64,000 nucleotides of DNA from Hemileia vastatrix (lineage: Eukaryota; Basidiomycota; Pucciniomycetes; Pucciniales; Zaghouaniaceae): positions 24,608,501 through 24,672,500 of the forward strand of contig JASXTE010000015.1 of assembly GCA_030280995.1 (NCBI GenBank). The letters are read 5' to 3'. How positions within the stretch are numbered: position 1 is the first letter of the stretch; each line of letters starts with the position of its first letter. This document shows, one piece after another, positions 40,435 through 52,443 of the stretch. Under the pieces are notes generated by a model, which saw nothing but the letters and a program-made list of their open reading frames with translations, had not been told where the DNA came from and did no database searches. Made by a program: the position numbers and the translations under genes.

Positions 40435-40561
40435 CAGCTCATCCTGGAAAGCTGGCGGTTGTCTTGCCTCTCATCCCTCGCCAAATACATAGGTCATCTG
40501 ACTAAAACTTATGATTTTGGCTTGGGATGCAAGACAACTGCAAGCTTTCCAGGATGAGCTG
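40435..40561. mobile_element. 127-bp hairpin MITE, TA-flanked, upstream of GH79
   Basis: Arms CAGCTCATCCTGGAAAGCTG and, inverted, CAGCTCATCCTGGAAAGCTT, extending through GTTGTCTTGC. TA on both sides (40433-40434 and 40562-40563). About 40-bp arms around a 45-nt centre. A Tc1/mariner-type MITE by duplication size. It ends about 185 bp before the GH79 start codon. Confidence 0.72.
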
Positions 40562-40746
40562 TATTTTTATTTCCATAATTTTATTTCTGTATTCAGGCAT
40601 TATTTAGTTCGCTTGATCTTTGGTTTGCCAAACCAATCTTGCTGATGTTATTGTGGCTTACAATATAATCCACTGAGCCTTACTTGGTAGTATATAGCTT
40701 TTGATTTTCCACACTTTCCTTTGCAACTTATTTTTTGTGTGTAAAA

Positions 40747-41706
40747 ATGTTGTTCCTCGCACTTGTTGGAGTCGCTTTATTCATCGATGTGATAGCCTTA
40801 AACGATTCTTCTCGCAGCGTTTATTCACTTGAGTTAGGAAAGACTGCTCCGAATCATGTCATTCTTTCAGATCCGCAAGTGTTTGGTTTATCGTAGGCTT
40901 TCATACTTTCTCAACCATTTTTTCCCCCTCGTGATTAATTATTTTTATATTTATTGATCATATGGTCTCCTGATTAAATGAAACTTAGCCTTGAATTTTA
41001 TGAATTTACACACTATATCAGTCTTCTCTCCAATACCATTCCATGTATCAATAACTTGGCTAGAGCCATGAACATTAAAGGACAACTTCCTATCAGAATT
41101 GGTGGCACTACTTCGTATGCTAGCGTTTCAATATATAAAGTTTAACTGGGATAATACTTACTAGCAACGTTCCTCCTTGATTTTTTATGATGGAAATCAT
41201 TGCTATCAAACGGCACATCCAAATCACATATTTATGCAATGATTGTAAAAACTCCTACTTGATTTAAATTAATCAACAAAACCTTTAGGGACTATTCCTA
41301 TTATAATGAAAAATTGGACTCGCCCATTAAATACATTCTTCCCCCAGGAAAGACTCATCCTGATACTTCCCAATATGGGCCAAAATTTATTGAAACAGCA
41401 AAAAAATATGGAGGCGAGGTCATCTTTGGTTTAGGTCGTGGTACCAACCAGTTCAACAACACTGTGGCGGCTGGAAAAGAAGTAATTCAAAGCCCAAACT
41501 TGTTTGGTTTAGGTGAAAATTTACGCCTTCTTTAACCATAAGTAATGACTTATTAACCTGTCTTTTCATACCATTTAAATTTTTTGGTCATCTATTATTT
41601 TTTTTTGATAATCCTAACTTGCACGTTTTTTTTCCTTTCATTTGAACTTGATCTTCTAGAATTAGGAAATGAACCGCAGTGTCCGTCATGATTTGATTTG
41701 ATAATT

Positions 41707-41744
<38 letters not shown>

Positions 41745-43037
41745 AACTCTTTAGATCCAGGTCATAGAATGCTAACATTCTTCTCTCATGACTAGATTTT
41801 TCTCCTAAAGGTCCACTGGCGAAAAATCAAACTTGGAGGCCCATAGATGACTTTGCTTCACAAGTAGACTGGCAGAGTCGATTAGCAAATATTTTACAAC
41901 GAGAAGGGATTTTTATGGCCGGAAATTACATGCAGTCTGGTCAATGGAACGTCGCCGGGATAGCCCCATTTGAAAAAAAAAAGAGGGCTCTTGGCCATGT
42001 TAAAGCATTCTGTGGTCATTGGTATCCTCAATCAAGTTGCGGTGGGGGTCGAACTAATCTCACTTCTCTTATGAACCATGCCGAAATAGTGAACTTTGCT
42101 AAGGGGGTAAGGCGGGAAGCGGAGGCCGCAAAAGCCGTTCAAAAATCTTATTTCATTACTGAAACTAATTCAGGTGAGGAAATTGCGCAATACAATTGAT
42201 TATATATATAGGAATCATTCAGTTCCACTTGGCTAATCAGTGGTATCTGCTTGGAATTCTTTTTGGGTCACTAGCTACATGTGGCGGTGGTGGGGTTTCG
42301 GACACATTCGGAGCTGCTCTGTGGCTTGTCGACTGGCTCATTCAATCTTTACTAGCTGGTGCAACGAGACTCTATTTCCATCAAGGAACCATTAATTATT
42401 GTCAGTTTTCCTCTTACATTTTTCAATCCTTGAAGTAAAAATTAGTTTCTGAAATGACTTAAGCCACTGAAATGTGTAATTTTCTTGTTTGGCATATCGA
42501 CTTTATTATAATGAATTCACGGTGCTTACCTATGCAGGTAAATACTGTTTCTGGGGAGCTGATAAAATCATGCCAACCTATTACGGAGCCTATTTTGCTT
42601 CTCTAGTGGTAGCTAATGCAAGAAGAATAGCCATGCTTGACGATGGCAGCTCCTCCTTTGCTGCTTATGTTATATATCAAGACGATGAAGGCCTTAAACC
42701 TAGTAAATTGTTATTATACAATTCTCAAGATGTACACCCTGTCAATTCGAGACAGACTATTCAAAATCACACTTTTGTGTTCTCCCAAATTCCGGCTGGT
42801 GTCACACCTCAAGAAATTCGATTTACCGGGCCTTATTCCTCGTTCCAACATGGTCAAACAAAGGAAACTGTTAAAAACGAGAATAAACAAAACTCCACTT
42901 TGAGCATTGGTGGACTGATTTTTGACGACATAACATGCAAACCACTTAGGAAAATCAATCAGGTCCCAGTGCCAGTCTCTGAAGGGACAATCAAGGTCAT
43001 TGTGCCTCCCTCTGAGGCTGTGTTAATAATCTGGTGA
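40747..43037 (+). CDS. Secreted glycoside hydrolase family 79 (heparanase/beta-glucuronidase-like), seven exons
   Basis: Model: exons 40747-40892, 41022-41114, 41289-41512, 41660-41680, 41796-42173, 42275-42400, 42538-43037; 1488 nt in frame, 495 aa. Every intron is GT..AG. Residues 1-18 (MLFLALVGVALFIDVIAL) form a signal peptide. GH79 hallmarks in order: IRIGGTTSDYSYY; FGLELGNEPQ with the likely acid/base Glu159 (exon 4); FITETNSA with the likely nucleophile Glu284 (exon 5); GGGGVSDTFGAALWLVDW; MPTYYGAYFASLVVANA and a C-terminal beta domain ending VPPSEAVLIIW. Length suits fungal GH79. It would cleave glucuronic acid-type residues from extracellular polysaccharide or glycoprotein; substrate uncertain. 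Splice phases fix exon 4 as 21 nt. The only intact host gene found. Confidence 0.85.
41708..41742 (+). repeat. 35-nt poly-A run inside GH79 intron 4
   Basis: Uninterrupted A run between the 21-nt exon and exon 5. It may be prone to length change, or mark an old poly-A insertion; no flanking duplication is evident. Confidence 0.7.
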
Positions 43038-43783
43038 GCAGGGTCTTGATTATGTTACCACCGCTTGTTTAAAAACTCCTACCAAACGTAAGTTTATCCA
43101 TATTTGATGATAATTGAAGAAAGAAGGTAACTTACAAATATACTAACTTACATAGTCAAGTTTGAGTGCAAAGTAGAAGAAACAGAGGATGAGAGCAATG
43201 CGCGCAGATAAGCATCTTGAAGCCTCCTATGTATATATGTATATCTTTTAAGATTAATCACTCTTAGAACATGAAAACATTTCCACCGTTCTACATGTGA
43301 AACCTACCACGTATGTTTGATAAATAAAAAATTGTCCAAAAACATCGAAATTGATTTAAAATTCCGATTGACTTGGATTATCCTGTAAAAAGAGAATGAA
43401 AAAAAGAAGAAGAAACACCCTTAATGTTCAAGTTGGTTAATCATTGAGGCGCTTGAATTTAGGTGACTTATCTAGGTGAATTCACTTTAGAAGCCCCTCA
43501 TTCAAATAAAATTGAACTGAGATACGACCAAAAAATATTAGAATTTTATGCGTAGTTACAACAACTTTAGGGTTGTGGAGTAGCTGCAGCTAAGGCACAA
43601 AAGCTTGCGGAATTTTTGGCGAAAAAAACAAAGTTGTTCTCACCAAAAAATGATTTTCCTATTCAAAAGGGTGGGGGATAAGTCGTGGGCACCCCCATTT
43701 TAAATAGCAAATCTTTTTTTTGTGAGTGAAGCTTTAATTTTTTAGTTCAAAAAATTCCGCAAGCTTTTGTGACTTGACTGTAG
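43038..43783. other. Downstream intergenic region, no gene seen
   Basis: AT-rich. It contains an inverted pair CACAAAAGCTTGCGGAATTT (from 43598) and AAATTCCGCAAGCTTTTGTGA (from 43752), which could form a hairpin of about 175 nt. Confidence 0.45.
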
Positions 43784-43993
43784 CATTTGCCATTAGCACT
43801 CACCACAAGAAAGTCGACGACGTTTTATGCTTTACGCCACCCGAACGTTTCATAAGTTGGTTGATATTTTGGTCATTTTTCATCTTTTTTGGTGAATAAT
43901 GAAGGAAATCGCAACCGACAGGTGAAACGTTCGGGTGACGTGTAATATAAAACATCGCCAAATTTCCTGTGGTGACTGGCACTATATGCAAAT
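43784..43993. repeat. 210-bp imperfect hairpin (foldback MITE candidate)
   Basis: Arms of about 70 bp: CATTTGCCATTAGCACTCAC, then CACCCGAACGTTTCA, mirrored by TGAAACGTTCGGGTG and GTGACTGGCACTATATGCAA. No clear target duplication. No protein. Confidence 0.55.
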
Positions 43994-44261
43994 AGCAAGG
44001 AATTTCAAAAATCCTCACTTAAAAAATTGACTTCACGTTTTTGATCAACAATCCTGCTGGTGACGTATGCAACATCTTAGGTTATTTGAATATAGTGTTA
44101 CTGCACACAAGGAATCATTTACGGATGCTATCAAGTGGTCTCACAGTATAGTTATATTATTATTTATGAGTAAGAATGGAATAATTTTGTTTACTCCATT
44201 TGAAATTTATTATTTAGGAGTTAATACCCAAATAAGTAATGCGCACTCCTTACCACTCATC

Positions 44262-44810
44262 TGAAACAACTCAAGATCAGATGTTTAAAATTTCTGGAGA
44301 AGGCTTCAGATTCTATTTTATTTTATTTCTTACAATCTCACTCAACTCAGGGCATGAAGGAATAGAGACTAAAGTAGAGCATGAACAGTGGGTGAGGGGA
44401 AAAAAGGAGGAGAGGAGTAGGGCAATGGAATAGAAATAAAAGGGTAGATAATATTGTGAGAAGAGAAGGTTATTGGGAAATCTGATGTGGTAGTATTAAA
44501 ACCTAAGAAGACGGACTACTACTAAAACTAACACTAGCCTGAGACAGGACTGACTATGCTGGATACAGCAGTGAGACTAACTAAGACTCACTATGTTGGG
44601 ACTACCAACAGTGAGGGAAAACAGGGCTGACTATGCTAATTTAGCAGTGAGACTAAAGAGTAACTGAATTACTAGATAAGTTGTCCAATAAGGAGCACTC
44701 CACAGTGCTTGCCCCATATAAACCCCTTATGCAATATCCCCTCTTCCACCTCTCACAATGCATAGCACCCATAGTGCTCTTCCTCCTCACCTCTCAACCA
44801 AATCCTAACA
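44262..44810 (-). repeat. Putative 3' LTR of element E
   Basis: On the minus strand a purine-rich tract (AAAAGAGGGGGTAA) is followed by TGTTAGGATTTGG at 44810, the usual start of chromovirus LTRs. The other end is a guess at TGAAACAACTC (44262). It contains imperfect repeats of a CAGTGAGACTAA motif between 44565 and 44660. No gene. Confidence 0.45.
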
Positions 44811-44814
44811 TTAC

Positions 44815-46726
44815 CCCCTCTTTTACCCCTCCTGCCCCCTGTACTCCTTCCCAAACTCCTTCAGCTTTTCCTTAGCATTTACTAAATTTTCTTCTAGTTC
44901 CCAAGACCTATCTCCAACCCCATATCCTTTCCAATGCACCAAGTACTGAACCTTTCCCCTGTACGACCTCTAAGAAAAAACCTTTTCCACCTCAAACTCC
45001 TCTTCATTTCCCACCTGGATTGGTGCTGGTGGATCTTCTGGATGTCCTGGAAATGTATTTTCTTTATGCTTTGTGAGCAATGAAATGTTGAAAACTGGAT
45101 GCACTTGCCTCATTGAGATTGGTAGCTTCAGTTCATAAGCTGAGTCTGATACCTTGCATTTGACTTTGAATGTCCCAACTTTCTTGTAATCTAATTTAGC
45201 GCTGGGGAGTAATGTGGAAAGAAATGTGAGCTTAGCCAAACCTTGTCACCTACGTGTAGTGTGCAATGCTGGGTCATTCCTTTATCATGATGATGCTTCA
45301 TTGAATTCTGAAATAATTTAAGAGCTTCTTCTAGTTCTTGACATATACTCAATATTCTTTGAATCCACTCTTCTGCTTCTGGGACTTGTAACATGCATGG
45401 GGTACCAATTGACTAAGTTGGGTGATATCCATAGTTGGCATAAAAAGGTGACATGCCTGTTGCAGCATGTATCTAGTCATTGTATAAGAATTCAGCCAGT
45501 GGTAAAAGCCACACACAATCATCTTGCTGATAGTTAATAAATGGCCCAAATATTGTTCAATTGCCTTATTCACTATCTCAGATTTCCCATCAGTCTGTTG
45601 ATGCCATGCTGTTGACAAGATGGGCTTAATGTTCAGTGGGTCATACATTTCTTTTAACAGCTTAGAGTTAAAAGTAATTCCCCTATCTGATACTATACTC
45701 TCAGGCAATCCATGTAATTTCCAGACATGTACCACCATTAAATCTGCAATACCCTCTGATGTAACCTTGGTAGTGTTGGGGACAAAGTGTGTCATCTTGG
45801 TGCAGTGGTCAACAAATGTGAGGATGGTGTTCTTTCCTTGATACTTGGATAATTCCATTATAAGATCATAGGAGAGCTCCTTTCATGGCTGATAAGCAAT
45901 TTTTAGCAGGGTTAGTGGTGTTGTTGTTGGACTAGCCTTGTTCCTCTGGCAAGAGTCACATGCCACTACATAGTTCTGGATGTATTCCTTCATGTACTTC
46001 CAGTAAAATTTACGACTCACCAGCTTGAGTCTTCAGTGGTCCTGGGTGTCTTTCCTTTGGTAATCATGCCTTTATTTGACCACCTTCATCCTGAGCTCCT
46101 CATCATTTGGCACTGCTATCCTCCTATTTCAATACAGCACTCCCCCTTCCAGGTGATACTCCTCTAATCCCTTCCTTATAAATACCTCCTTTGATAAAAG
46201 ACCATTCACCCACTCCTGCACTCCTTCATCCTTTTCCTGCCCCCTCCTTACCCACTCCATCAAATTCTCATCCACAAATTCAACCTTGTCTAGGATTACC
46301 CCCTCTTCAATAACATTGCACCAACAGTATGTAGTTTGCCCAGTTCTGGGAGAAAGACAGGACTTTGTGATAGCTCATCAGGTTTTCCACTCTTCTTCCC
46401 TGGTCAGAATGTAACAAAAAAATAATGGTGCTTAGCAGTTCTTCCCAGAATGCCTTCCAGTGAGTGAGCTTTTTAGTTTCCAGAAAGGTTTCCAAGTTTT
46501 TATGATCTGTGTAAATAATAACTTGTAACTGGTGAGGACCTGCTTCTAAATAGTGATACAAGGTGCGTACCACTTCTACCAGTGCCAAAAACTCTTTACC
46601 ATATATTTCATACTTTAATTCCGCTCCTAGTAGTGTCTGTGAAAAATATGCAACTGGTTATAAGACATTTTCAGCATTGTATTGTGATAATACTGCACCT
46701 AGTAAAAAATATGAGCAGTTGCATTC
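44815..46726 (-). pseudogene. Element E pol relic: RNase H, integrase, chromodomain
   Basis: Minus strand. RNase H remnant at 46307-46726 (YEIYGKEFLALVE, YTDHKNLETFL). Integrase zinc motif near 46000 (CDSCQRNKAS). Integrase core at 45349-45858 (TFVDHCTKMTHFVP, IVSDRGITFNSK, WHQQTDGKSEIVNKAIEQYL). Tail at 44970-45239 (LPISMRQVHPVFNISLLTKH). Chromodomain at about 44880-44990 (KVQYLVHWKGYGVGDRSWE). Several stops and shifts. It continues across element F at 55244-55724. A Ty3 chromovirus, inactive. Confidence 0.82.
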
Positions 46727-47534
46727 TGTCACGCGCCACGTGAAACTCGAGGCAAAAGCAGCTCATCAAATCAATAATACAGAGGTCTAAATCCATACTC
46801 AAAGCGCAGAAAGCAATTCTCCATAGCAACTGCGACTTTCCTTTGTGAACTCGCTATTCAACCGCGCTAGTCTAAACTCTTAATCTAAATTAGTCAATAT
46901 CTCAATAGTGTGTCTAAGTCTTTTTCTTCAATAAGCGACGCACAGCGCAATAGTCAATTTTATGGTGCACTAAAAGGTTTATTAAATATCTGTGAATTAT
47001 TGAATGGGGTAGTGAGCATGGATGGAATGGATAGTGGAGGATTAAAGGGTTAACGGATGTTAGTGAGGAGGGTCCAGGTGTAGTGGATGTATTTTTAATG
47101 GTCTGTGGTGTGCGGAATAGTGAATGGGTATGAGGTCAATGCAAGGAAGAGTAAAGGATATAAAGGGGGTTGGGATTTTGGTTTGATATTCTTTAGAATT
47201 AAATTATAAAACATATTTATAGTTAATAGTGGTAAAAGCTTTAGGTTAAATCATTATTATTGTATCTTTCCTTATTTCCTCAAATAATCATTTCTAAATC
47301 TTAAATCTTTTGATTATTGAGTTTCCAACCCTTAGTGAGATCTTAAGAATTTTAATATTACCTTTAAATTATATTAGAATCCTTCTCAAACATAACTCAA
47401 AGTAGTAGCTCTTCCTTCGAGTCATCTTCAAATAACTTCCTCGAATCATTCCTCTGTGCTTCCAAGAAGTCTCTCAACTCCTCATCTCACTTACAGGAAA
47501 ATTCTCAAACTTGTGCGTAGGTTGTCCGGTGACA
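46727..47534 (+). repeat. F 5' LTR
   Basis: TGTCACGCGCCACGTG to GTCCGGTGACA, 808 bp. Partner 54432-55238 with a few percent differences by eye. TATA-like TATAAAGG at 47159-47166. Confidence 0.92.
47159..47166 (+). promoter_or_regulatory. TATA box of F
   Basis: TATAAAGG in the 5' LTR. The candidate transcript start AGAATTAAATTATA (47195-47208) lies 36 nt downstream. Confidence 0.55.
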
Positions 47535-47535
47535 G

Positions 47536-47549
47536 TATAATTTAATTCT
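47536..47549 (+). other. F self-priming site
   Basis: TATAATTTAATTCT, 2 nt after the LTR, is the exact complement of AGAATTAAATTATA at 47195-47208 within the LTR, just downstream of the TATA box. Tf1-type elements prime reverse transcription by folding the 5' end of their mRNA onto such a site. Confidence 0.6.
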
Positions 47550-47611
47550 CCGTAGTTCTCATTCTTTTAACTACTACGTCCATTTTCAGGTGTTTTATCT
47601 AAATTGTTAAA

Positions 47612-48799
47612 ATGGCACCTGTTCAACGCACTCCTCCTACAGGCGCTACTACTAGAGCTCGCGCCAGAGGCAGGCCAACAGCCACACGGTCTGTTTCCCG
47701 CACTCACTCCTTGGAGCCACTTGACCTTAGGGAACGGCAACATTCAGTCCAATCTGTAGAAGACATCCCACAAGATTTTGATGATTCTAGTGATGATGAA
47801 GAAGGAGAGGATACAATTCACAAGGCACCATCTGTCCCTGCTAATCACCCTTCTGGACAACCTTCAGAGCCTGGACCATCTAATTCTCTGGAAGATTTCA
47901 TGAGACTTTTCATGAAGACCCTTTCAAATTCAACGTCTTCAGAGGGATCTAAATTCAAAACTCCTTCTATGAAATCTCCTGATAAATTTGATGGAGAACA
48001 TCCAGACAGATTGCGACCCTTCTTGCAAACCTGCAAGCTCCTGTTTCATAATGACCCTCGAACCTTCAATAACGACCGATCAAAGGTTGTTTACGCTTCT
48101 TCATTCCTAGCCGGAAAAGCAGCAAGATGGTTCGAACCTTATCTTCTCATGCTCTCTTCAACCAAAACCCACTTACTTATTAATAACTGGGAAAAGTTCG
48201 AAGACCAACTCTTCACGTTGTTTGGTGACCCTAATGAAACTGACAACGCAGAAATTGAACTTGATTTTCTTTGCATGAGTGATAATGGTAAAGCCTCTGA
48301 ATATATCTCGAACTTCAGAGCACTTCAAACTCAAGTAGGTTGGAATGATGCTGCCCTCAAGTATCATTTCAAAAAAGGACTTCCTTCGAGGATTCTGGGT
48401 CAGTTAAATCTTCACGGTCAGAAGATGACTATTTTAACAGATTTAATGGATCAAACCCTCTAACTCAATGGCGTTTACCAAGGACGACTTCAACATTGTT
48501 GATACGCCAACAAATCTCAAGGCCTAAATTTTAAATCAGGACCTTCTTCACACCCACAAAAAACTCAATCCTCCTTGACTCAATCCAAACCTAATAAGGG
48601 AAAGGACAAACCTCGACCGAAAAGCTTGACCCCAGGCAATATCAGTAAAGTACTGGATCCTAAAGGGGAACTTAAAGAAGCTGAAAGGAAGAGGCGAGCA
48701 GATAATGGGTTATGTATGTATTGTGGGGGTAAGCAAAAGCTGGAAGATTGTGTAAAATTGAAGGAAAGAGAAGGTACTAGTTCAAAGTCAAAAAAATAG
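47612..48799 (+). pseudogene. F Gag, two in-frame stops
   Basis: The frame is open from MAPVQRTPPTGATT to 48460, then TAA (48461) and TGA (48500) in the same frame, then open to 48799. An acidic, Ser-rich N-terminus is followed by a retrotransposon capsid-like region (KFDGEHPDRLRPFLQ, SFLAGKAARWFEPYL, FEDQLFTLFGDPNE) and a C-terminal knuckle remnant CMYCGGKQKLEDC lacking the expected His. A TGTTGATAC context at 48500 fits an ancestral CGA Arg codon. Confidence 0.85.
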
Positions 48800-51700
48800 T
48801 AGATAGTTTACTTGTGTGCAAAGCAAACTATCTTATCTCTCCCAGTGCACAGAACATCCATGTCTTAAGGACTGGAGTTGCCTTAAATTGCTTGAGATTC
48901 ATTCTTTTTAAGGAGGATATCCCCTTCAGTTGTCTTATAGACTCTGGAGCTTCAATTTCTTTTGTCAGTTTATCTTTTTCCAAGAAGTTACAGCTGACAT
49001 TTACAGATATTGATTGAACTCCAATTTACTTGGTTGAATCAGAGGAACCCAAATATTGAGTCAGTAAAAAAGTTTTATGGGTTTTCAACTTTCTGAACTT
49101 TCCCCCTTTGTGTGGGAATTATCAGTCTTGGACGCCCCAAGGATGGATGATACCATTCTTGGCCATGACTTTTTAACGCATTGGAATCCTGAAATTGATT
49201 GGACACGGGGATTGATCACCCCACGTACTAAGTATATTTCTGATTCTTCAATGCAGGTAAATAGGGAGTTAAACAGCCCGCCTGACAATGTCCTGCTAGA
49301 GGACAAATCTCTGCCAGATGACTTGTAAGCATCTGATCTTTCTTTAAATGAGCAATTGGCTAACCCTTCTAGCTTGATGACTTCACTCAAAGAGGATTTA
49401 AATTGCCTCAAAGCAATCAAATTATGCTCTCTCAATTCTGGTCTTTCCTCAACAGATTCCCTCAAAGATGATGAGGACAACCAAATCCACGTTGAAGCCA
49501 TTAAATCAACTCTACCAGAAATCTATCATGATTTCCTCGATGGATTTTCAATCCGCAAGGCCGATAAGTTACCACCTCATTGACCCTATGACCATCAGAT
49601 AGAGTTAATAGGTCCAGTACCTCCGGCAGGTCCTGTCTATTCTTTGTCAAAGGACAAATCTCAAGTTCTTCAAGACTACATTGCAGAGAATGTAGCCAAA
49701 GGTTTCATCAGAGCCAGTAAATCTCCAACCGGCTCCCCTGTTCTCTTTGTAAAAAAGAAGGATGGTAGTCTTAGGTTGTGTGTTGACTATAGAAAGCTCA
49801 ACACAGTCACTAAGAAGAATGCATATCCTGTTCCTCCTATGTCATTACTTCTTACCCTTTTCAATGGTGCTAATTTCTTTTATAAAATTTATCTTAGAGG
49901 CGCTTAAAATCTTATTCGCATTGCGGAAGGTCATGAACCACTGACTGCAATGCGCACTAGATTTGGTAGTTTTGATTATTTAGTTATGCCTTTTGGATTG
50001 TGCAACGCACCATCTACTTTTCAAACTTTTGTCAATGACATCTTTCAAGATGTTTTCAAACAATTTGTTGTCGTCTATTTAGATGATATTTTAAGTTTCT
50101 CGAAGACACTGGATGAAAATATTCATCATGTTCGACAGGTTCTAAATTGACTTTGAGATCACAGTCTCTACGCCAAGCACAATAAATGCGAATTCCATCT
50201 TAAATCAATAAATTTTTTGGGTTTTACGTTGTCCACTGATGGTTTAGTCATGGACAACAAAAAGGTCCAAAAAGTCCTGGAATGGCCTGAGCACAAAACC
50301 GTTAAATCCCTCCAAGGATTTTTGGGTTTTGCAAATTTCTATAGAAGATTTATTAAAGATTACTCTTAAACTATTTCCAATCTTATTTCTCTTCTTAGAA
50401 AAGATATTCCTTTTGTTTTTACTTCTACATCACAAAAGGAATTCGAAGCATTGAAGACTGAATTTACCACAGCTCCAATTCTTTGACACTTTGATCCTTC
50501 TGCTTCAACAATCATCGAGACAGATGCGAGCGATTATGCTATTGCAGGGGTCATATCTCAATTAAATCCTGAAACAAAATTGTTTCATCTTGTTGCTTTT
50601 GAGTCACGCAAACTCATTGCGGCAGAATTAAATTATGAAATTCATGAAAAAGAGCTTTTAGCTATTATTCATTGTTTTAAAAAATGGCGCTCTTTTCTTC
50701 TCAGCCTAGATAGTCCTTTTCAAATTTTAACTGACCATAATGCTTTGAAATACTTCATGTCTTCCAAAGTGTTAACAGGCGTCAAGCCAGGTGGGCTGAA
50801 TTTCTGTCTGAATTTCCTTTTTCTATTTCCTATCGCCCAGGTAAGAATTGCATTGTCCCAGATATCTTGTCACGTTGGGACAACGTTTACCCACAGTGGG
50901 GGGACACATTTGCTGACAAGAACCCAGAAAATGTGAAATCAATCTTCAACAAATCAATGTTAACAACTCATCAACTTAATTTTATGACAATTCAATCTTT
51001 TCAAATTACACTATCCAACATCCTCAAAGATCAGTCGAAGGACAATTATTGTTTAGAGTTAAAAGACAAAATACTCTCGAAGCAAGGGGCCAAAAGATTT
51101 AGTATTGAATCAGGTCTATTAGTTTTTCAGGGAAGAGTAGTCATACCCAACAACAATGAAATAAAATTATGGATTTTCAATAGTTGACATGATTCTCCAT
51201 TAACTGGTCATTTTGGAGTTGATAAAACCTACCAGTTAATAGCAAGGGATTTCTTCTGTCCAGGTATGACCAGGGAAATAAAGGCCTATATAAAAGCTTG
51301 TTACGAATGTAATAGAAATAAGGCTCCCTGTCACCGGAAGTATGGGTTGCTTCAACCACTTCCTATTCCCTCTAAACCTTGTGAATTTTATTGATGGATT
51401 TTATTTCTCAAATTCCTCTTTCTAATAATTTTGATGCTATATTAGTAATAGTAGATAGATTTTCAAAAATGTCTATTTTTATTAAAACCACTACTACTGC
51501 TACAGCAGAAGATTTGTCAAAATTGTTTCTAGAATATGTATTTTCCAAACACGGCTTACCTAATGATATTATTTCAGATAGAGGCTCATTGTTTGTATCC
51601 ACATTCTGGACTCAACTGTGTCAACAACTCAATATCAAGAGGAACCTCTCCACAGCCTATCATCCTGAAACTGATGGGCAAACAGAAAGAACCAACCAAA

Positions 51701-52443
51701 TCCTTGAACAATACCTTCGAATTTATTTCAGTTACCAACAAGACAATTGGACCACATGGTTACCATTGGCCAAATTTGCTTATAATAACTCGACTCATTC
51801 TTCGACACAACAATCTCCTTTCGAAACTGTTTATGGAAGACATCCTTTATTCAACTCAATTCACGTAGGAACTAATCATCCTGCGGAACATTATCTTCAA
51901 ACTATATCACGACTCCAAGAAGAACTTAAATCAAATTTGGAATTAGCGGTTCGAAGGTACAAGGAACAGGCCGACAAACATCGACAAACTGCTCCTTCTT
52001 TTAAACCAGGCTACAAAGTATGGCTTGACACACGAAACATTTGAACGACTCGACCATCAAAGAAACTGGCTGAAAAACGCTTGGGGCCATTCAAAATTGA
52101 CTCTGAAGTCTCTAAAACTGCATTTCGACTCAAGCTACCTCCTAAATGGCAGGCTATTCACCCTGTTTTTCACGTATCTCTCCTGGAACTGGCTCAAGAA
52201 ACATACCCGGGCAAGAAGCAACCTCCTCCAGAGCCGGTCCAAGTAGAAGACCATCTAGAGTGGGAAGTAAGCCGCATCCTTGATTCAAGAATGCGCAAGG
52301 GGAAACTTCAATACCTCGTGGAATGGGAAGGTTTCCTTGATGACTCAGACAAAACATCCTGGGAACCAGCCATCAATGTTTCTAACGCCCCTGAACTCCT
52401 AAAATCTTTTCATCTTAAATATCCTTTAAAACCAAAACCTTAA
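48800..52443 (+). pseudogene. F Pol with C-terminal chromodomain
   Basis: Protease SCLIDSGASISFVSL at about 48930; RT 49644-50150 ([42 protein letters not shown]); RT end and RNase H to 50936 ([30 protein letters not shown]); integrase 51180-52044 (HDSPLTGHFG, MDFISQIPL, IISDRGSLFVS, PETDGQTERTNQILEQYL); GPF motif and chromodomain at 52081-52443 (EWEVSRILDSRMRKGKL, YLVEWEGF). Stops at 49581, 50148, 50154, 50484, 51185 and 52042 are all TGA preceded by T. There are also frameshifts near 49070, 50780 and 51388. Domain set and order are those of the Tf1/sushi branch of chromoviruses. Confidence 0.88.

Noticed and set aside
42489..42537. In-frame extension of the last GH79 exon to an ATG at 42489
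   Set aside because: Lies in the intron; the CAG acceptor at 42535-42537 and phase with exon 6 define the exon start at 42538.
49085..49501. 138-aa minus ORF in F
   Set aside because: Shadow over the protease/RT spacer. Unlike the ORF at 53378-54329 it lies over a coding region and has no composition or intron evidence.
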